A stretch of DNA of 64,000 bases from the NCBI GenBank assembly GCA_016200325.1, contig JACQEZ010000011.1, forward strand, positions 310,001 to 374,000. Reading direction: 5' to 3'. This stretch comes from Candidatus Manganitrophaceae bacterium (GTDB lineage: Bacteria; Nitrospirota; Nitrospiria; SBBL01; Manganitrophaceae). Positions 24,062 to 32,965 of this stretch are shown here, piece after piece. The notes below the pieces were generated by a model. It had not been told where the DNA came from, searched no databases, and saw nothing but the letters and a program-made list of their open reading frames with translations. Position 1 is the stretch's first letter, and every line of letters starts with the position of its first letter. The position numbers and the translations under genes are program-made.

Positions 24062-26050
24062 ATGGCCGCCGCACGCCAACCGCTCTCACGTCGCCCCCCC
24101 TCTCGGGAACGGGAGCGCCGACAAAGCAAGACGACTCCTTCCGCTTCACCGCTTCATCCGATCGTCCAGATCCAGCAGACGGCGGGAAACCAAGCGGCCA
24201 CGCGGCACTTCCAAGGTCGACCCGTTCAGCAAAAGGGGATGCTGAGCCAACCGGGTGACCGGGACGAGCAGGAAGCCGACCGGATCGCCGATCAAATCGT
24301 GAAGATGCCGAGCCCCGTGCTCCAAAGGAAGTCCTGCGCACCGTGCGCCGCCGGCGGCCCCCCTTGCCCTTCCTGCAAAGAGGAGAAGAGCGTCGTTCAG
24401 CCGAAGCGCCACGCGGCGGGGGAAAACAGGGCCGATGCTTCCCCGGAAAACTTTGGGACGGGTCAGCCGCTCGACTCCGGAACGCGTCTTTTTATGGAAT
24501 CCCGATTTGGGGTCGATTTTACCAAAGTCCGAATCCACACCGACGCCGATGCCGCCGCTTCCGCGAAAGCGATCGATTCGCACGCTTTTACGCTGGGGAG
24601 CGATATCGTTTTTGGGGCGGGGGAATATCGGCCGGACAGTCTGGAGGGCCGGCGGCTGTTGGCCCATGAGCTCACCCATGTGATCCAGCAGGGACAGACC
24701 GCCTCGATGGAAGCAGCTCGTCCTTCGAAATCGAGCGATTCCGCTCATCTGAAGTCGAGTGACGCTTCTCATCCAAACCACCCGGCTGATCCCCCTTCCG
24801 AAGCCGGCGCGAGGAGTCTCCTTTTATTGTTGCCGGGGGGACCGATTTTCATTGGCCCCCCCGGACTTCGAATCCAGCGCTCGGCCAAGTTTATCAATCC
24901 GACCCCTCGGCCGGAGAACCCGCTGACGCGGATCGCCAACGGCGACACCCCCGGACTCACCACCCCGACCCTGAATGGAAAGGTGGTTAAAAACCTCGAC
25001 GATCTCCTCGGCGAAATTAGTCCGACAAAGGTGAAAGAGACCGGCAAAAGCGGCGGAAAGGTCACCTGTCAGGTCGACCCCAGCTTTGCCATCGAAACCT
25101 CCGCCAACATGATCGTCGCGGAGAATGCCGGCGCCAAAGGATGGACCGGAACGATGCCGGTGTCGATGTTGGGCAATCCGCCGATCTGCTCCGGCAAGGC
25201 CAAAATTCCGGCGACGATGAATGCGAAGCCGGGCAACCCCGATTTCGTGGCGCTGGTCCGAAAGAGCGAGGGGGAACATGCCGCCGAGCTCAAGGCGTTG
25301 CACGACCATTATCTGGCCCCTTATGACAAATTCCTCACCGGTCTCTCCGGAAGTGGAGCCGATCTGAACGCGTGTGGACAGAGCCTGGTGACCCAGCTCG
25401 GCGAGCGTCACACGCAGGCCGCCTTTGCTTTTCTTCTCGGCAATCAAGCGCAGGTGCAGCGATTCGACGGCCCCGGCGGAACCCATAACGACACGGCGGT
25501 CCCCACCTTCGATCCGAAATGTGCCTCCGTCCAGCTGCTGATCAACGCACCGAAACCGCCGCCGGCCGGGGCCGGTCCGGGCAATGTCGTCCCGGTCTCT
25601 CCGAAGGTGACAAAGTTCGATCCTGCCAAATTGAAGGTCGACGGGAAGGAGATCAAAAACGGAAAGAGCGTTCTCAAAAGCTTCTCGAGCGCGGCGAACG
25701 CGACCGCCGCGTTACAGGTCATTCAGCAGTATGGGATGACCTCTCGGAACGTGATCGGCCCGATGGAATATTTTCTGGTCGGAGACAAGGCCCCCTCCGG
25801 CGCCGTCAAAGGGGCCAATGAAATGGCGATCGACCCCACCCTCGAAGAGGTGACGTTCGGCGTCCCCGACGCCAACGACTGGGCGATCACCCAAGTCGTC
25901 GGAAGCAAAATCATCGTCCTGATGATCTTCGGCGCCCAACGCGACGAGGCCTACTCCGCCTTGGAAGTCCTCACCCGCTTTCAGTTCACCCGGCTCTGCT
26001 GGGTCGGCGGTCGCGCCTCCGCCCCCGAAATGCAATACTTCCGAACGTAA
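24062..26050 (+). CDS. DUF4157 (eCIS-core) HExxH protein, probable injected cargo
   Basis: This 662-residue protein is transcribed divergently from the eCIS operon. The N-terminal region has a basic Pro/Ser-rich leader, then IQQTAGNQAATRHFQ, a short helix typical of eCIS cargo. Next come two CxxC pairs (Cys92/95 and Cys102/105) and the DUF4157 domain (about 125-215) with LFMESRFGVDFTKVRIHTD, SHAFTLGSDIVFGAGEY and the zincin-like motif HELTH (202-206). DUF4157 is the family most strongly associated with eCIS loci and has been tied to loaded effectors. Residues about 270-662 are an unrecognised C-terminal region containing EGEHAAELKALHDHYLAPYD, a possible toxin domain. No signal peptide is present, as expected for cargo loaded in the cytoplasm. 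ATG follows GGGGAAG. Confidence 0.9.
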   Translation: MAAARQPLSRRPPSRERERRQSKTTPSASPLHPIVQIQQTAGNQAATRHFQGRPVQQKGMLSQPGDRDEQEADRIADQIVKMPSPVLQRKSCAPCAAGGPPCPSCKEEKSVVQPKRHAAGENRADASPENFGTGQPLDSGTRLFMESRFGVDFTKVRIHTDADAAASAKAIDSHAFTLGSDIVFGAGEYRPDSLEGRRLLAHELTHVIQQGQTASMEAARPSKSSDSAHLKSSDASHPNHPADPPSEAGARSLLLLLPGGPIFIGPPGLRIQRSAKFINPTPRPENPLTRIANGDTPGLTTPTLNGKVVKNLDDLLGEISPTKVKETGKSGGKVTCQVDPSFAIETSANMIVAENAGAKGWTGTMPVSMLGNPPICSGKAKIPATMNAKPGNPDFVALVRKSEGEHAAELKALHDHYLAPYDKFLTGLSGSGADLNACGQSLVTQLGERHTQAAFAFLLGNQAQVQRFDGPGGTHNDTAVPTFDPKCASVQLLINAPKPPPAGAGPGNVVPVSPKVTKFDPAKLKVDGKEIKNGKSVLKSFSSAANATAALQVIQQYGMTSRNVIGPMEYFLVGDKAPSGAVKGANEMAIDPTLEEVTFGVPDANDWAITQVVGSKIIVLMIFGAQRDEAYSALEVLTRFQFTRLCWVGGRASAPEMQYFRT

Positions 26051-26180
26051 TGACCCCTTGTCGTCTCGGTCGAGTCAAATCATCGGCCGGGTCATGAAGG
26101 CCGCTGGTCTGAATGTGGATGGGGATTGCATTGATATTATCAATCGGTCTAATATCTCTTCGATCATCCTGTTGTTGAAT

Positions 26181-26197
26181 GAATGCGCCTCGCATTC
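26181..26197. repeat. Perfect hairpin in the leader of the 26223 gene
   Basis: GAATGCG (26181-26187) and CGCATTC (26191-26197) form a perfect 7-bp stem with a CCT loop, just upstream of the ribosome site (GTGAGGAAGAG) of the next gene. There is no T-run. It could be a weak terminator for the DUF4157 transcript or a translational control element. Confidence 0.35.
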
Positions 26198-26222
26198 CCC
26201 TTTCCGGTGAGGAAGAGATCCC

Positions 26223-26759
26223 ATGGACCCCAGAACCCTCCCGCTCTATTATCTTAGCTCCTTCGCCGGTTTGATCATGGTCGCCGGCGGGATCTGGCTT
26301 ATCTACAAACAAAAAATTTACATCGACCGCGAATCGAAACAGGTCACCGAGATCGAGACCCCGATCGGCAAGTTTAAAACCAACGTCCCCGCGCTCGTTC
26401 TCTTCGCCCTCGGCTTCGTCCCGCTGATCTATCCGATCGTGAAGTCGGCCGGGTTTACCGAGGAGGTCCGGATTCAGGGAAATGTCAAAGCGAGCACCTT
26501 TCCGGTGCAGGTCTATGCGGTGATCAAATCGGACTCGCTCCTGGAAAACCGAGACTTCAGCCTCGAAGTCCCGGTGGTGGAAAACGGGGCCGACTACAAA
26601 ATTCTCTATATCGCCGGGAGCCTCGTCCTGGAAGACCAAGCCGATCTTCGAAAAACACAAGATGGCGAGCTGAAACTCCCCGGCAAGGAGCTTCTCGTCC
26701 CGGCCGCAAAACGGTTCGAGCCGGCCAAGGTCGATCCGGTTCCTCCCGAGTTTAAATAG
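26223..26759 (+). CDS. Two-TM membrane protein of unknown function
   Basis: This 178-residue protein has two membrane helices (about 8-27 and 56-75) separated by a short charged loop. A soluble beta-rich domain follows (EEVRIQGNVKASTFPVQVYAVIKSDSL, VENGADYKILYIAGSLVLEDQ), probably on the periplasmic side. I recognise no family. It lies 172 bases after the DUF4157 gene and 11 bases before a small secreted protein on the same strand, so it may belong to the cargo/accessory segment. A GAGGAAGAG ribosome site precedes the ATG. Confidence 0.6.
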   Translation: MDPRTLPLYYLSSFAGLIMVAGGIWLIYKQKIYIDRESKQVTEIETPIGKFKTNVPALVLFALGFVPLIYPIVKSAGFTEEVRIQGNVKASTFPVQVYAVIKSDSLLENRDFSLEVPVVENGADYKILYIAGSLVLEDQADLRKTQDGELKLPGKELLVPAAKRFEPAKVDPVPPEFK

Positions 26760-26770
26760 GGATTCAAAAA

Positions 26771-27094
26771 ATGAACCGATCTTTTTTCTTGATCCTGTTG
26801 CTCCTCCTCACCACCGGTTCGGTGTTTGCCGCGGAGCTGAACGGCCGCGTCGTCGAGGCGACCGGCGGGGAGGGAATTTCGGACCTGACCGTTCGGCTGA
26901 TCCCGCCGAAGGCGACGAAGCGGCCGGAGAAGGTCACCACCACCAATGACCGGGGAGAGTTTCAATTTCCCAATCTCGACGCCGGACATTATCTGTTGGA
27001 AGTCTCTCAAGGGACCACCCTTCTTGATCGAGAGGTGGTCGAGGCCGGTCCGGAGACAAACAAAGAAATTCGACTTACCCGAAAGGGAAGGTGA
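26771..27094 (+). CDS. Small secreted carboxypeptidase-regulatory-like (Ig-fold) protein
   Basis: This 107-residue protein has a clear signal peptide (FFLILLLLLTTGSVFAAELNG, cleaved near VFAA-EL). A single carboxypeptidase D regulatory-like beta-sandwich follows: LNGRVVEATGGEGISDLTVRLIPP, TTTNDRGEFQFPNLDAGHYLLEVSQG, LLDREVVEAGPETNKEIRLTR. Such domains bind protein or carbohydrate partners or stabilise envelope proteins and are not catalytic alone. It starts 11 bases after the upstream membrane protein gene, and the two could act together in the periplasm. Confidence 0.8.
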   Translation: MNRSFFLILLLLLTTGSVFAAELNGRVVEATGGEGISDLTVRLIPPKATKRPEKVTTTNDRGEFQFPNLDAGHYLLEVSQGTTLLDREVVEAGPETNKEIRLTRKGR

Positions 27095-27151
27095 AGATGT
27101 CATTTACTGGATCGATCTGAATCGCCAGCAGGTATTCTCAGGAGGTCGAGG

Positions 27152-28684
27152 GTGGCAAAGAAGAGTAGAAGCGGCAAGCAGAACCCGAAGCGAATTAAAA
27201 GACCTTCCAAATCGGCGGCGGCCGAATTGGATCCGATCAAACATGTGGTGGTCCTGATGATGGAGAACCGCTCTTTTGATCAAATGCTCGGGAGCTTCAA
27301 TAGGATGTTTCCCGAGCTCGATGGGATACCCACCCCGCCCCGCGCCAATGTCGACACCGACGGGACGATCTATCTTCAAGAAGAGACCCGGGTGAGAACA
27401 CAGGAGGACGATCCAAAGCATGAGTATCCCGATGTTCTGGAGCAGCTGAAAGAGAACAACAGCTATTTCGTTTACAACTTCTCCGAGAATTATCCTCAGA
27501 GTAAAGACAAAGCGGAGATCATGAACTACTATCCGCTCGACTTCCTTCCCGCGCTTCACACCCTGGCGCGCGATTTTGCGATCTGCGATCAGTGGTATGC
27601 GTCGGTTCCAAGCTCGACCTGGCCGAATCGTTTTTTTGCTCACTCCGGAACCTCTCTAGGATGGTTGCAAACCGGGGCGCCGCACATTCATCTTTGGAAT
27701 CAACCGACCATTTTCGACAAGCTCAATGAAAAGAAGATCTCCTGGAAGATCTATTATCACGATACGCCGCAATCGATCCTCCTCACGCATCAGTTGTTAC
27801 ACCTCAATCGGTATCATTATATCGACCAATTGATCGAAGATGCCGGAAGGCCCGAATCGGAATTTCCGAGTTACGTCTTCATCGAACCCCGATATTACTG
27901 GGCCCCCTCGCCGGATAATTGGGACCCGGGGCCCGGCGATTTCCTCCCGCCGAACAGCGACCATGTTCCGGGGGATATTCTCAACGGCGAGCGATTGATC
28001 GCCACGATTTATAATGCGTTGCGGAGCAATGCGGATCTTTGGAATTCAACGCTGTTCGTGATCGTCTTCGACGAGCATGGCGGGTTTTATGATCATGAAG
28101 GGACCCCTTCGGCGGTGCCGCCGGAGGGGCGTTCTCAAAAGCCGGGGGAGTTTGGATTTCAGTTCGACCGCCTCGGCGTGCGGGTTCCGGCGCTGCTCAT
28201 CTCTCCCTGGATTGACAAAGGGGTGGTCCACACGCAATTTGACCACACCAGCATTCTTCGCTATTTGACCGACAAGTGGGGGCTCGGCGCGCTCGGCGCA
28301 CGCGTCGCCGCCGCGAACAGCCTCGACCCGGTGATCCGCAAATCGGGCGCGGCCCGCGCCGATACCATAGAAATCATCACGATCCCGCCTGATCCTCAGA
28401 GCGTGATCGCCGCCCAAGCCGAGAGACCAAAACGGATGGACCGGCATCATCGCGGATTCGTCGAATTTAGCGAATACCTGGAAGACGAGCTGCGGGACGA
28501 TCCGACCGGCAAGGCGCTGCGGGCTCGGAAATCGGCCCCCGCTCCCCTCAACCGGTGGGTGGTGGCGATGGAGCGGTTCGAGCGGTTTAAAAAGCAGATG
28601 GAGGAGTCGACGCCCGCTCAACGCAGAGCCACCGTGAAACGGATTGAAACGTCGATCAAAGCATCCACCAAAGCATCCACTTAA
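27152..28684 (+). CDS. Phospholipase C-type phosphoesterase
   Basis: This 510-residue protein starts at GTG 27152, which is supported by CAGGAGGTC at 27140. The phosphoesterase (PF04185) signature is KHVVVLMMENRSFDQMLGSF with the metal-binding Glu-Asn pair. Further marks are FAICDQWYASVPSSTWPNR, the DEHGGFYDHEG metal site and VRVPALLISPWIDKGVVH with the later FDHTSILRYLTDKW. The family includes non-haemolytic phospholipase C and acid phosphatases acting on phosphate esters. The N-terminus is Lys/Arg-rich with no signal or Tat peptide, which is unusual because most relatives are exported. Being leaderless and near the eCIS, it is a possible injected effector, by inference only. Confidence 0.85.
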   Translation: MAKKSRSGKQNPKRIKRPSKSAAAELDPIKHVVVLMMENRSFDQMLGSFNRMFPELDGIPTPPRANVDTDGTIYLQEETRVRTQEDDPKHEYPDVLEQLKENNSYFVYNFSENYPQSKDKAEIMNYYPLDFLPALHTLARDFAICDQWYASVPSSTWPNRFFAHSGTSLGWLQTGAPHIHLWNQPTIFDKLNEKKISWKIYYHDTPQSILLTHQLLHLNRYHYIDQLIEDAGRPESEFPSYVFIEPRYYWAPSPDNWDPGPGDFLPPNSDHVPGDILNGERLIATIYNALRSNADLWNSTLFVIVFDEHGGFYDHEGTPSAVPPEGRSQKPGEFGFQFDRLGVRVPALLISPWIDKGVVHTQFDHTSILRYLTDKWGLGALGARVAAANSLDPVIRKSGAARADTIEIITIPPDPQSVIAAQAERPKRMDRHHRGFVEFSEYLEDELRDDPTGKALRARKSAPAPLNRWVVAMERFERFKKQMEESTPAQRRATVKRIETSIKASTKAST

Positions 28685-28699
28685 TATGAGGAGGTCTTG

Positions 28700-29683
28700 A
28701 TGCCTTTTTACCGACGCGGCTCCAAGGGTCCCGAGGTCGAGCGGATTCAGACGCGGCTTAAGGAGCTCGGTTATTATCTCGGCCCGGTCGACGGGGACTT
28801 CGGCGGCGGGACGGAGAGTGCGGTCAAATCATTTCAAAAAGCAAAGCGGCTTGAGACCGACGGGGTCGTCGGAGAGGAGAGCTGGAAGCGGCTCTTCGCC
28901 GAGGCGATCCCTCCCCCCGCGATCGGCCAAAAGTCGCTCGCTTATCGCTGCCTCGCCCTGACCGGCGCGTTCGAGACAAACAGCGCCCCGCCCGACTGCT
29001 TCGCCGGCCTCTCGGGTGATTTCGACGGCCAGGGAATCAGCTTCGGCGTTCTGCAATGGAACCTCGGTCAAGGAAGCTTGCAGCCGTTGCTGATCGAGAT
29101 GAACCGCGATTACGCGCCGCTGCTGCGCGATCTATTGCATGACCACTATCCGCTGCTCGTCACCTTTTTAAAAGCGACCCGCGACGAACAGCTTGCCTGG
29201 GCGCGGTCGATTCAAGACCCCAACCGGAAGACCCTCTTCGAGCCGTGGCGCGGGCTGCTCAAGGCGTTGGGCCGGATGCCCGAATTTCAGGAGATCGAGG
29301 CGGCGCACGCCGAAACACTCTTTCAGTCGGCGCAAAAGCTCTGCCGCGCCTATCAGCTCGGGTCGGAGCGGGGGGCGGCGCTGATGTTCGACATTCTGGT
29401 TCAGAACGGCAGCATCTCGAACCTGGTTCGCGCCCAGATCCTCCATGATTATGAAAAGATCGATCCCGGTCTGGACGAGGCTGCCGCCGAGGTGGCCCGA
29501 ATGACGATCATCGCCAATCGCCGCGCCGAAGCGGCGGCGCCGAGCTGGGTCGAAGATGTCCGCGCCCGAAAGCTCTGCTGCGCACAAGGAGAGGGGCGAA
29601 TCCATGGAACCGAGATCGCGCTCGAAACCCAATACGGGATTGGACTGCGGCAGCGGGCGGAGGGAGTTCGGCGCAGCCGATAG
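28700..29683 (+). CDS. Peptidoglycan-binding protein with lysozyme-like C-terminal region
   Basis: The call starts at ATG 28700, since GAGG lies 5 bases upstream. The adjoining TTG at 28697 is too close. The 327-residue product begins with a PG_binding_1 domain (about 5-68: RGSKGPEVERIQTRLKELGYYLGPVDGDFGGGTE, AVKSFQKAKRLETDGVVGEESWKRLF). The remainder (about 78-325) contains LTGAFETNSAPPDCFAGLSGDFDGQGISFGVLQWNLGQGSLQPLL, the pattern of chitosanase/lysozyme-like hydrolases that read GxxxQGISFGxLQW. No signal peptide is seen. It lies 15 bases after the phospholipase-like gene. A cell-wall-degrading enzyme or cargo role is plausible. Confidence 0.75.
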   Translation: MPFYRRGSKGPEVERIQTRLKELGYYLGPVDGDFGGGTESAVKSFQKAKRLETDGVVGEESWKRLFAEAIPPPAIGQKSLAYRCLALTGAFETNSAPPDCFAGLSGDFDGQGISFGVLQWNLGQGSLQPLLIEMNRDYAPLLRDLLHDHYPLLVTFLKATRDEQLAWARSIQDPNRKTLFEPWRGLLKALGRMPEFQEIEAAHAETLFQSAQKLCRAYQLGSERGAALMFDILVQNGSISNLVRAQILHDYEKIDPGLDEAAAEVARMTIIANRRAEAAAPSWVEDVRARKLCCAQGEGRIHGTEIALETQYGIGLRQRAEGVRRSR

Positions 29684-29744
29684 CCTTTTGGTTCATCCGC
29701 AGAGGACACCTGAAAAGGCCGCAACGTCCGGTGGGATCGTAAGG

Positions 29745-30194
29745 ATGGAAACAGGTCGAACCGTCGGAATCATCTGGCTCCTCACTTTTATGGCCATTCC
29801 GCTGGCGGCTCTCCCCGGCTGCAACGCTTTTCATCGCAGCCCTCCGGAGGAAGAGCGCGCACGGAAAGAGTATGATGCGCAGCTCCTCTTCGAACGCTCC
29901 GGCGGTCTCGCCGGAATCCGGGCGACGGCGCGGGTCGATTCGAGATCGCTCTCCCCGAAGGAGGCGCAACAGCTTCGCGATCTGCTCGACCAAGCCGGTT
30001 TCCTTGGGCTTCGCGAGGAAATTGCCGGCGCTCCGAAACCGGATGAATTCTCCTACCTCATCACGGTCGACATCGACGGTCAAATCCACACCGTCCGGAC
30101 CACCGACACCGCCGCCCCGCCGCAGCTCAAGCCGCTGATCGACTGGTTGAATAAAAGAGCGCGGAGCGGGAAAGAGGCTTATCCCGCTCCTTAG
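29745..30194 (+). CDS. Emfourin-like (M4 protease inhibitor family) lipoprotein
   Basis: ATG 29745 gives a 149-residue lipoprotein with signal peptide IIWLLTFMAIPLAALPGC (lipobox LPGC, Cys26). The mature part matches the protealysin-inhibitor emfourin family: LLFERSGGLAGIRATARVDS, SLSPKEAQQLRDLLDQAGFLGL, FSYLITVDIDGQIHTVRTTD and LKPLIDWLNKRA. Emfourin blocks M4 metallopeptidases and is normally encoded beside the protease. No M4 peptidase is in the window, but the DUF4157 HExxH protein is 4 kb upstream on the same strand. A role as self-protection is an inference. Lipidation would place it in the periplasm. Confidence 0.82.
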   Translation: METGRTVGIIWLLTFMAIPLAALPGCNAFHRSPPEEERARKEYDAQLLFERSGGLAGIRATARVDSRSLSPKEAQQLRDLLDQAGFLGLREEIAGAPKPDEFSYLITVDIDGQIHTVRTTDTAAPPQLKPLIDWLNKRARSGKEAYPAP

Positions 30195-30208
30195 TGAAAG
30201 AATCGAAG

Positions 30209-30493
30209 TTAAACCAACCAGAAGATGAAGGGCCAGAGCAATACGCCGGAGCCGGCGATCCACTTTTCGGCGGCGGTCAGACGGCGGGTGGTGTATAAAA
30301 AGGGGAGGCTGACGGGAGAAGTGAGAAAACAGGCGGTTAGATAGATCCACTTCGGCGTTCGCTGCGCCCGGACCGGCTCGGGAAAGAAGCTACAGAAAGG
30401 ACACTCGATCTCACCGCGCAAGATCTCACCGCAGCGCACGCAGCGGGTTCGACCCAAAAGCTCATCGAGATAGGCTTCTTCATCTGTCATCAT
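30209..30493 (-). CDS. Zinc-ribbon membrane protein
   Basis: The call is about 94 residues. A zinc ribbon near the N-terminus (CVRCGEIL, then CPFCSFF) is followed by two hydrophobic segments (IYLTACFLTSPVSLPFLY and WIAGSGVLLWPFIFWLV). ATG 30493 or 30490 could be used, and I cannot separate them. It is convergent with the emfourin-like gene, 14 bases apart. Short zinc-ribbon/TM proteins of this kind have no assigned function. Confidence 0.65.
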   Translation of the reverse strand: MMTDEEAYLDELLGRTRCVRCGEILRGEIECPFCSFFPEPVRAQRTPKWIYLTACFLTSPVSLPFLYTTRRLTAAEKWIAGSGVLLWPFIFWLV

Positions 30494-30571
30494 GACTGAT
30501 CCTGCTCTCAATAAGAATCATACAAAATTGTCAGGAATAAATCAAAGCGGATAAATTTTCAAATTTTCCAC

Positions 30572-31054
30572 CTAGGCAGCCTCCCCTTGCTCCTGGTAAC
30601 GGCGCAGCGCCTGCTCGTAACCGCGTGCATCGTCCTCATTCAAAAAAAAGGCGAGATTCCGGGACGTATATCCGGTCCAAGGTCCCTTCGGCTCAAATCC
30701 AATCGTCTCGGCCGTTTCCAAATAGTCGACTTCAAATCCATCGGCATAGATGTCCGCGCCATGTTCAACAAGAAAACTTAGAAATGCCCGATTCTCCGGA
30801 ATCCGATCGGTCAATCGGGCATTTCCATCGGGCGCGGCGTCGTCATCCCGCGCTGCAGACTCAAGCTCATTCGCATCCTCCAACATCTGATCCGGAATTT
30901 CCAGAGCAAATCCTGGAAAGAACAACGGTTCCGGAGGCCCTTCTCCGGTGGGAGACGCCTCATCCGAATAGATATTCGGATCTTCTGCGATGTCTTCCAC
31001 CCCTCCCTCTTCGTCATAAACATGCGTTAAATCGAGCAACATTCGGGTCCTCAT
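30572..31054 (-). CDS. Acidic hypothetical protein
   Basis: This 160-residue, strongly acidic soluble protein begins MRTRMLLDLTHVYDEEGG. The middle is rich in Asp, Glu and Ala (EDANELESAARDDDAAPD), and the C-terminal half is more ordered (FLSFLVEHGADIYADGFEVDYLETAETIG, GYTSRNLAFFLNEDDARGYEQALRRYQEQ). A GAGGAGAA site precedes the ATG. I recognise no family. It stands alone, divergent from the ABC1 kinase gene. Confidence 0.6.
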   Translation of the reverse strand: MRTRMLLDLTHVYDEEGGVEDIAEDPNIYSDEASPTGEGPPEPLFFPGFALEIPDQMLEDANELESAARDDDAAPDGNARLTDRIPENRAFLSFLVEHGADIYADGFEVDYLETAETIGFEPKGPWTGYTSRNLAFFLNEDDARGYEQALRRYQEQGEAA

Positions 31055-31278
31055 CGTTCTTCTCCTCTATTTTTTCTCAAGGGATCATCTTGCGAATAAT
31101 AAAAACCTTGCCTCAATCGTAAACTGTTTTCTCCCTCCGCTGCAAGATCTCCCCGGAGGATCCCGGTGGAGACACAATCCCGACCATTCCATCAGAGCGC
31201 CGAAACGGACTATAATAAATCAGGTATTCTATTAGATCGGCTAGGTTGGCGAAGCGGGTCGTATCCGCGAGGAGAACC

Positions 31279-32958
31279 ATGACACTCTCACTCAAGCCGC
31301 AACATTTAAAACGATACAAAGACATTGCCCTTCTGTTTTTTAGGTATGGAAAGACGGAGATTTTTAAAAACGGGGCGTTTGACGACCTCTTGGACGAAGA
31401 GGAGCAGGCGCCGGTGGTCGGCAACGAACCGGAGCGGTTGACCGATGATCTGGAGGAGATGGGACCGACCTTTATCAAAATCGGTCAGCTGCTCGCCAGC
31501 CGGGCCGATCTTCTACCATCCGCTTACCTGAACGCCCTCTCCCGGTTACACGAAGATGTGAAGCCGTTCTCTTATGAGGAAGTAGAGAAAATTGTCCAGG
31601 AGGAATTGGGGGTCCGGATTTCGAAAGGCTTTTCCTACTTCAACCCCGTGCCGCTCGCCGCCGCCTCGCTCGGCCAGGTCCATCTCGCTGCGTTGAGAGA
31701 GGGCCGGCCGGTCGTCGTCAAGGTACAGCGCCCCGGCATCCGTGCGCAGATCCTGGAAGACCTGGAGGTCTTGGAGGAGATCGCCGGCTTCCTCCAGGAG
31801 CATACCGAGGCGGGACGGCGTTATCAATTCTTAAAGCTCTTCGATGAAATGCGGAAGACCCTCTTGCGGGAGCTCGATTATCAGAAGGAAGCGATGCAAC
31901 TCTCGGCGCTGGCGGAGCACCTGAAAGAGTTCGAGCGGATTCAGGTGCCGCTGCCGATCGACGACTACAGTACCTCGCGGGTGTTGACGATGGAGTATGT
32001 CTCCGGGAAAAAGATCACCGCGCTCGGGCCGCTCGTCGGCCTGGAGGTCGACGGCGCCGCGCTCGCAGACGATCTCTTTCATGCCTATTTGAAACAGATC
32101 TTGGTCGACGGTCTCTTCCACGCCGATCCCCATCCCGGAAATATCTATCTGACCGACGATCGGCGGATCGCGCTGCTCGACCTCGGGATGGTCGGCCGGA
32201 TCGCCCCGCCGATGCAGGAACATCTGCTCAAACTCTTGATCGCCATCGCCGAAGGAAATACCGAGACCGCCGCCGACGTGTTGATCCGGATCAGCGAGAA
32301 GCGGGACTCGTTTCAGGAGGCCGAATTTCGCCGAGCGATTTCCGAGCTGATTATCGAACAGAAAGAAGCGCCGCTCGAGGAGATCGACGTCGGCAAGGCG
32401 ATCTTGGGGCTGGTCCGACAGGCGGCGGAGCATGGCCTGCAGGTTCCGCCCGATCTGAGTCTGCTCGGCAAGACCCTTCTTCAGCTCGATCAGGTCGGAA
32501 AGACCCTCTATCCCACCTTCAATCCGACCGAGGCGGTCCGCCGACATGTCAACGGGATTCTGGAGCAGCGGAGCTGGAAGCAGCTCTCTCCGGGCCAGAT
32601 CTGGAGCTCCCTTTTGGAAATGAAAGACTTCGTCGGAAATCTCCCGGGGAGGCTCAACCGGATTCTCGACGCGCTCGTTCATGCCGAGTTGGAGTTCAAG
32701 ATTCGGCCGATGGAGACGGAGCTCTACCTCGCCGGATTTCAGAAGGTGGCCAACCGGATTACGGCGGGATTGATCCTCGCCTCCTTGATCGTCGGCGCCG
32801 CCCTCTTGATGCGGGTGGAGACCCCCTTTCGGATCCTCGGTTATCCCGGATTGGCGATGCTCTGTTTTCTCGGCGCCGCCGGCGGCGGGTTCTGGCTGCT
32901 GATCAATATCTTCATTCAAGACCATCGGGACAGCGCGCCGCGCCGGCGACCTCTATGA
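31279..32958 (+). CDS. ABC1/UbiB-family atypical kinase-like protein
   Basis: ATG 31279 is preceded by CGAGGAGA. The in-frame TTG at 31246 has no ribosome site. The 559-residue protein has the ABC1 signature: FIKIGQLLASRADLLP (KxGQ motif), AAASLGQVHLAALREGRPVVVKVQRPG (Ala-rich loop and catalytic Lys), FHADPHPGNIYL and LLDLGMVGRI. Two C-terminal membrane helices follow (about 495-550). UbiB/Coq8 proteins are membrane-bound ATPases/kinases that support ubiquinone or other isoprenoid lipid metabolism. No ubi genes adjoin it. A TATAAT hexamer at 31211-31216 may be its -10, but no good -35 is visible. Confidence 0.92.
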   Translation: MTLSLKPQHLKRYKDIALLFFRYGKTEIFKNGAFDDLLDEEEQAPVVGNEPERLTDDLEEMGPTFIKIGQLLASRADLLPSAYLNALSRLHEDVKPFSYEEVEKIVQEELGVRISKGFSYFNPVPLAAASLGQVHLAALREGRPVVVKVQRPGIRAQILEDLEVLEEIAGFLQEHTEAGRRYQFLKLFDEMRKTLLRELDYQKEAMQLSALAEHLKEFERIQVPLPIDDYSTSRVLTMEYVSGKKITALGPLVGLEVDGAALADDLFHAYLKQILVDGLFHADPHPGNIYLTDDRRIALLDLGMVGRIAPPMQEHLLKLLIAIAEGNTETAADVLIRISEKRDSFQEAEFRRAISELIIEQKEAPLEEIDVGKAILGLVRQAAEHGLQVPPDLSLLGKTLLQLDQVGKTLYPTFNPTEAVRRHVNGILEQRSWKQLSPGQIWSSLLEMKDFVGNLPGRLNRILDALVHAELEFKIRPMETELYLAGFQKVANRITAGLILASLIVGAALLMRVETPFRILGYPGLAMLCFLGAAGGGFWLLINIFIQDHRDSAPRRRPL

Positions 32959-32965
32959 CGATGGA

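Noticed and set aside
26130-26145. Sigma-54-like GG...TTGCA upstream of the 26223 gene
   Set aside because: GG to GC spacing is nine bases, which does not fit sigma-54 geometry.
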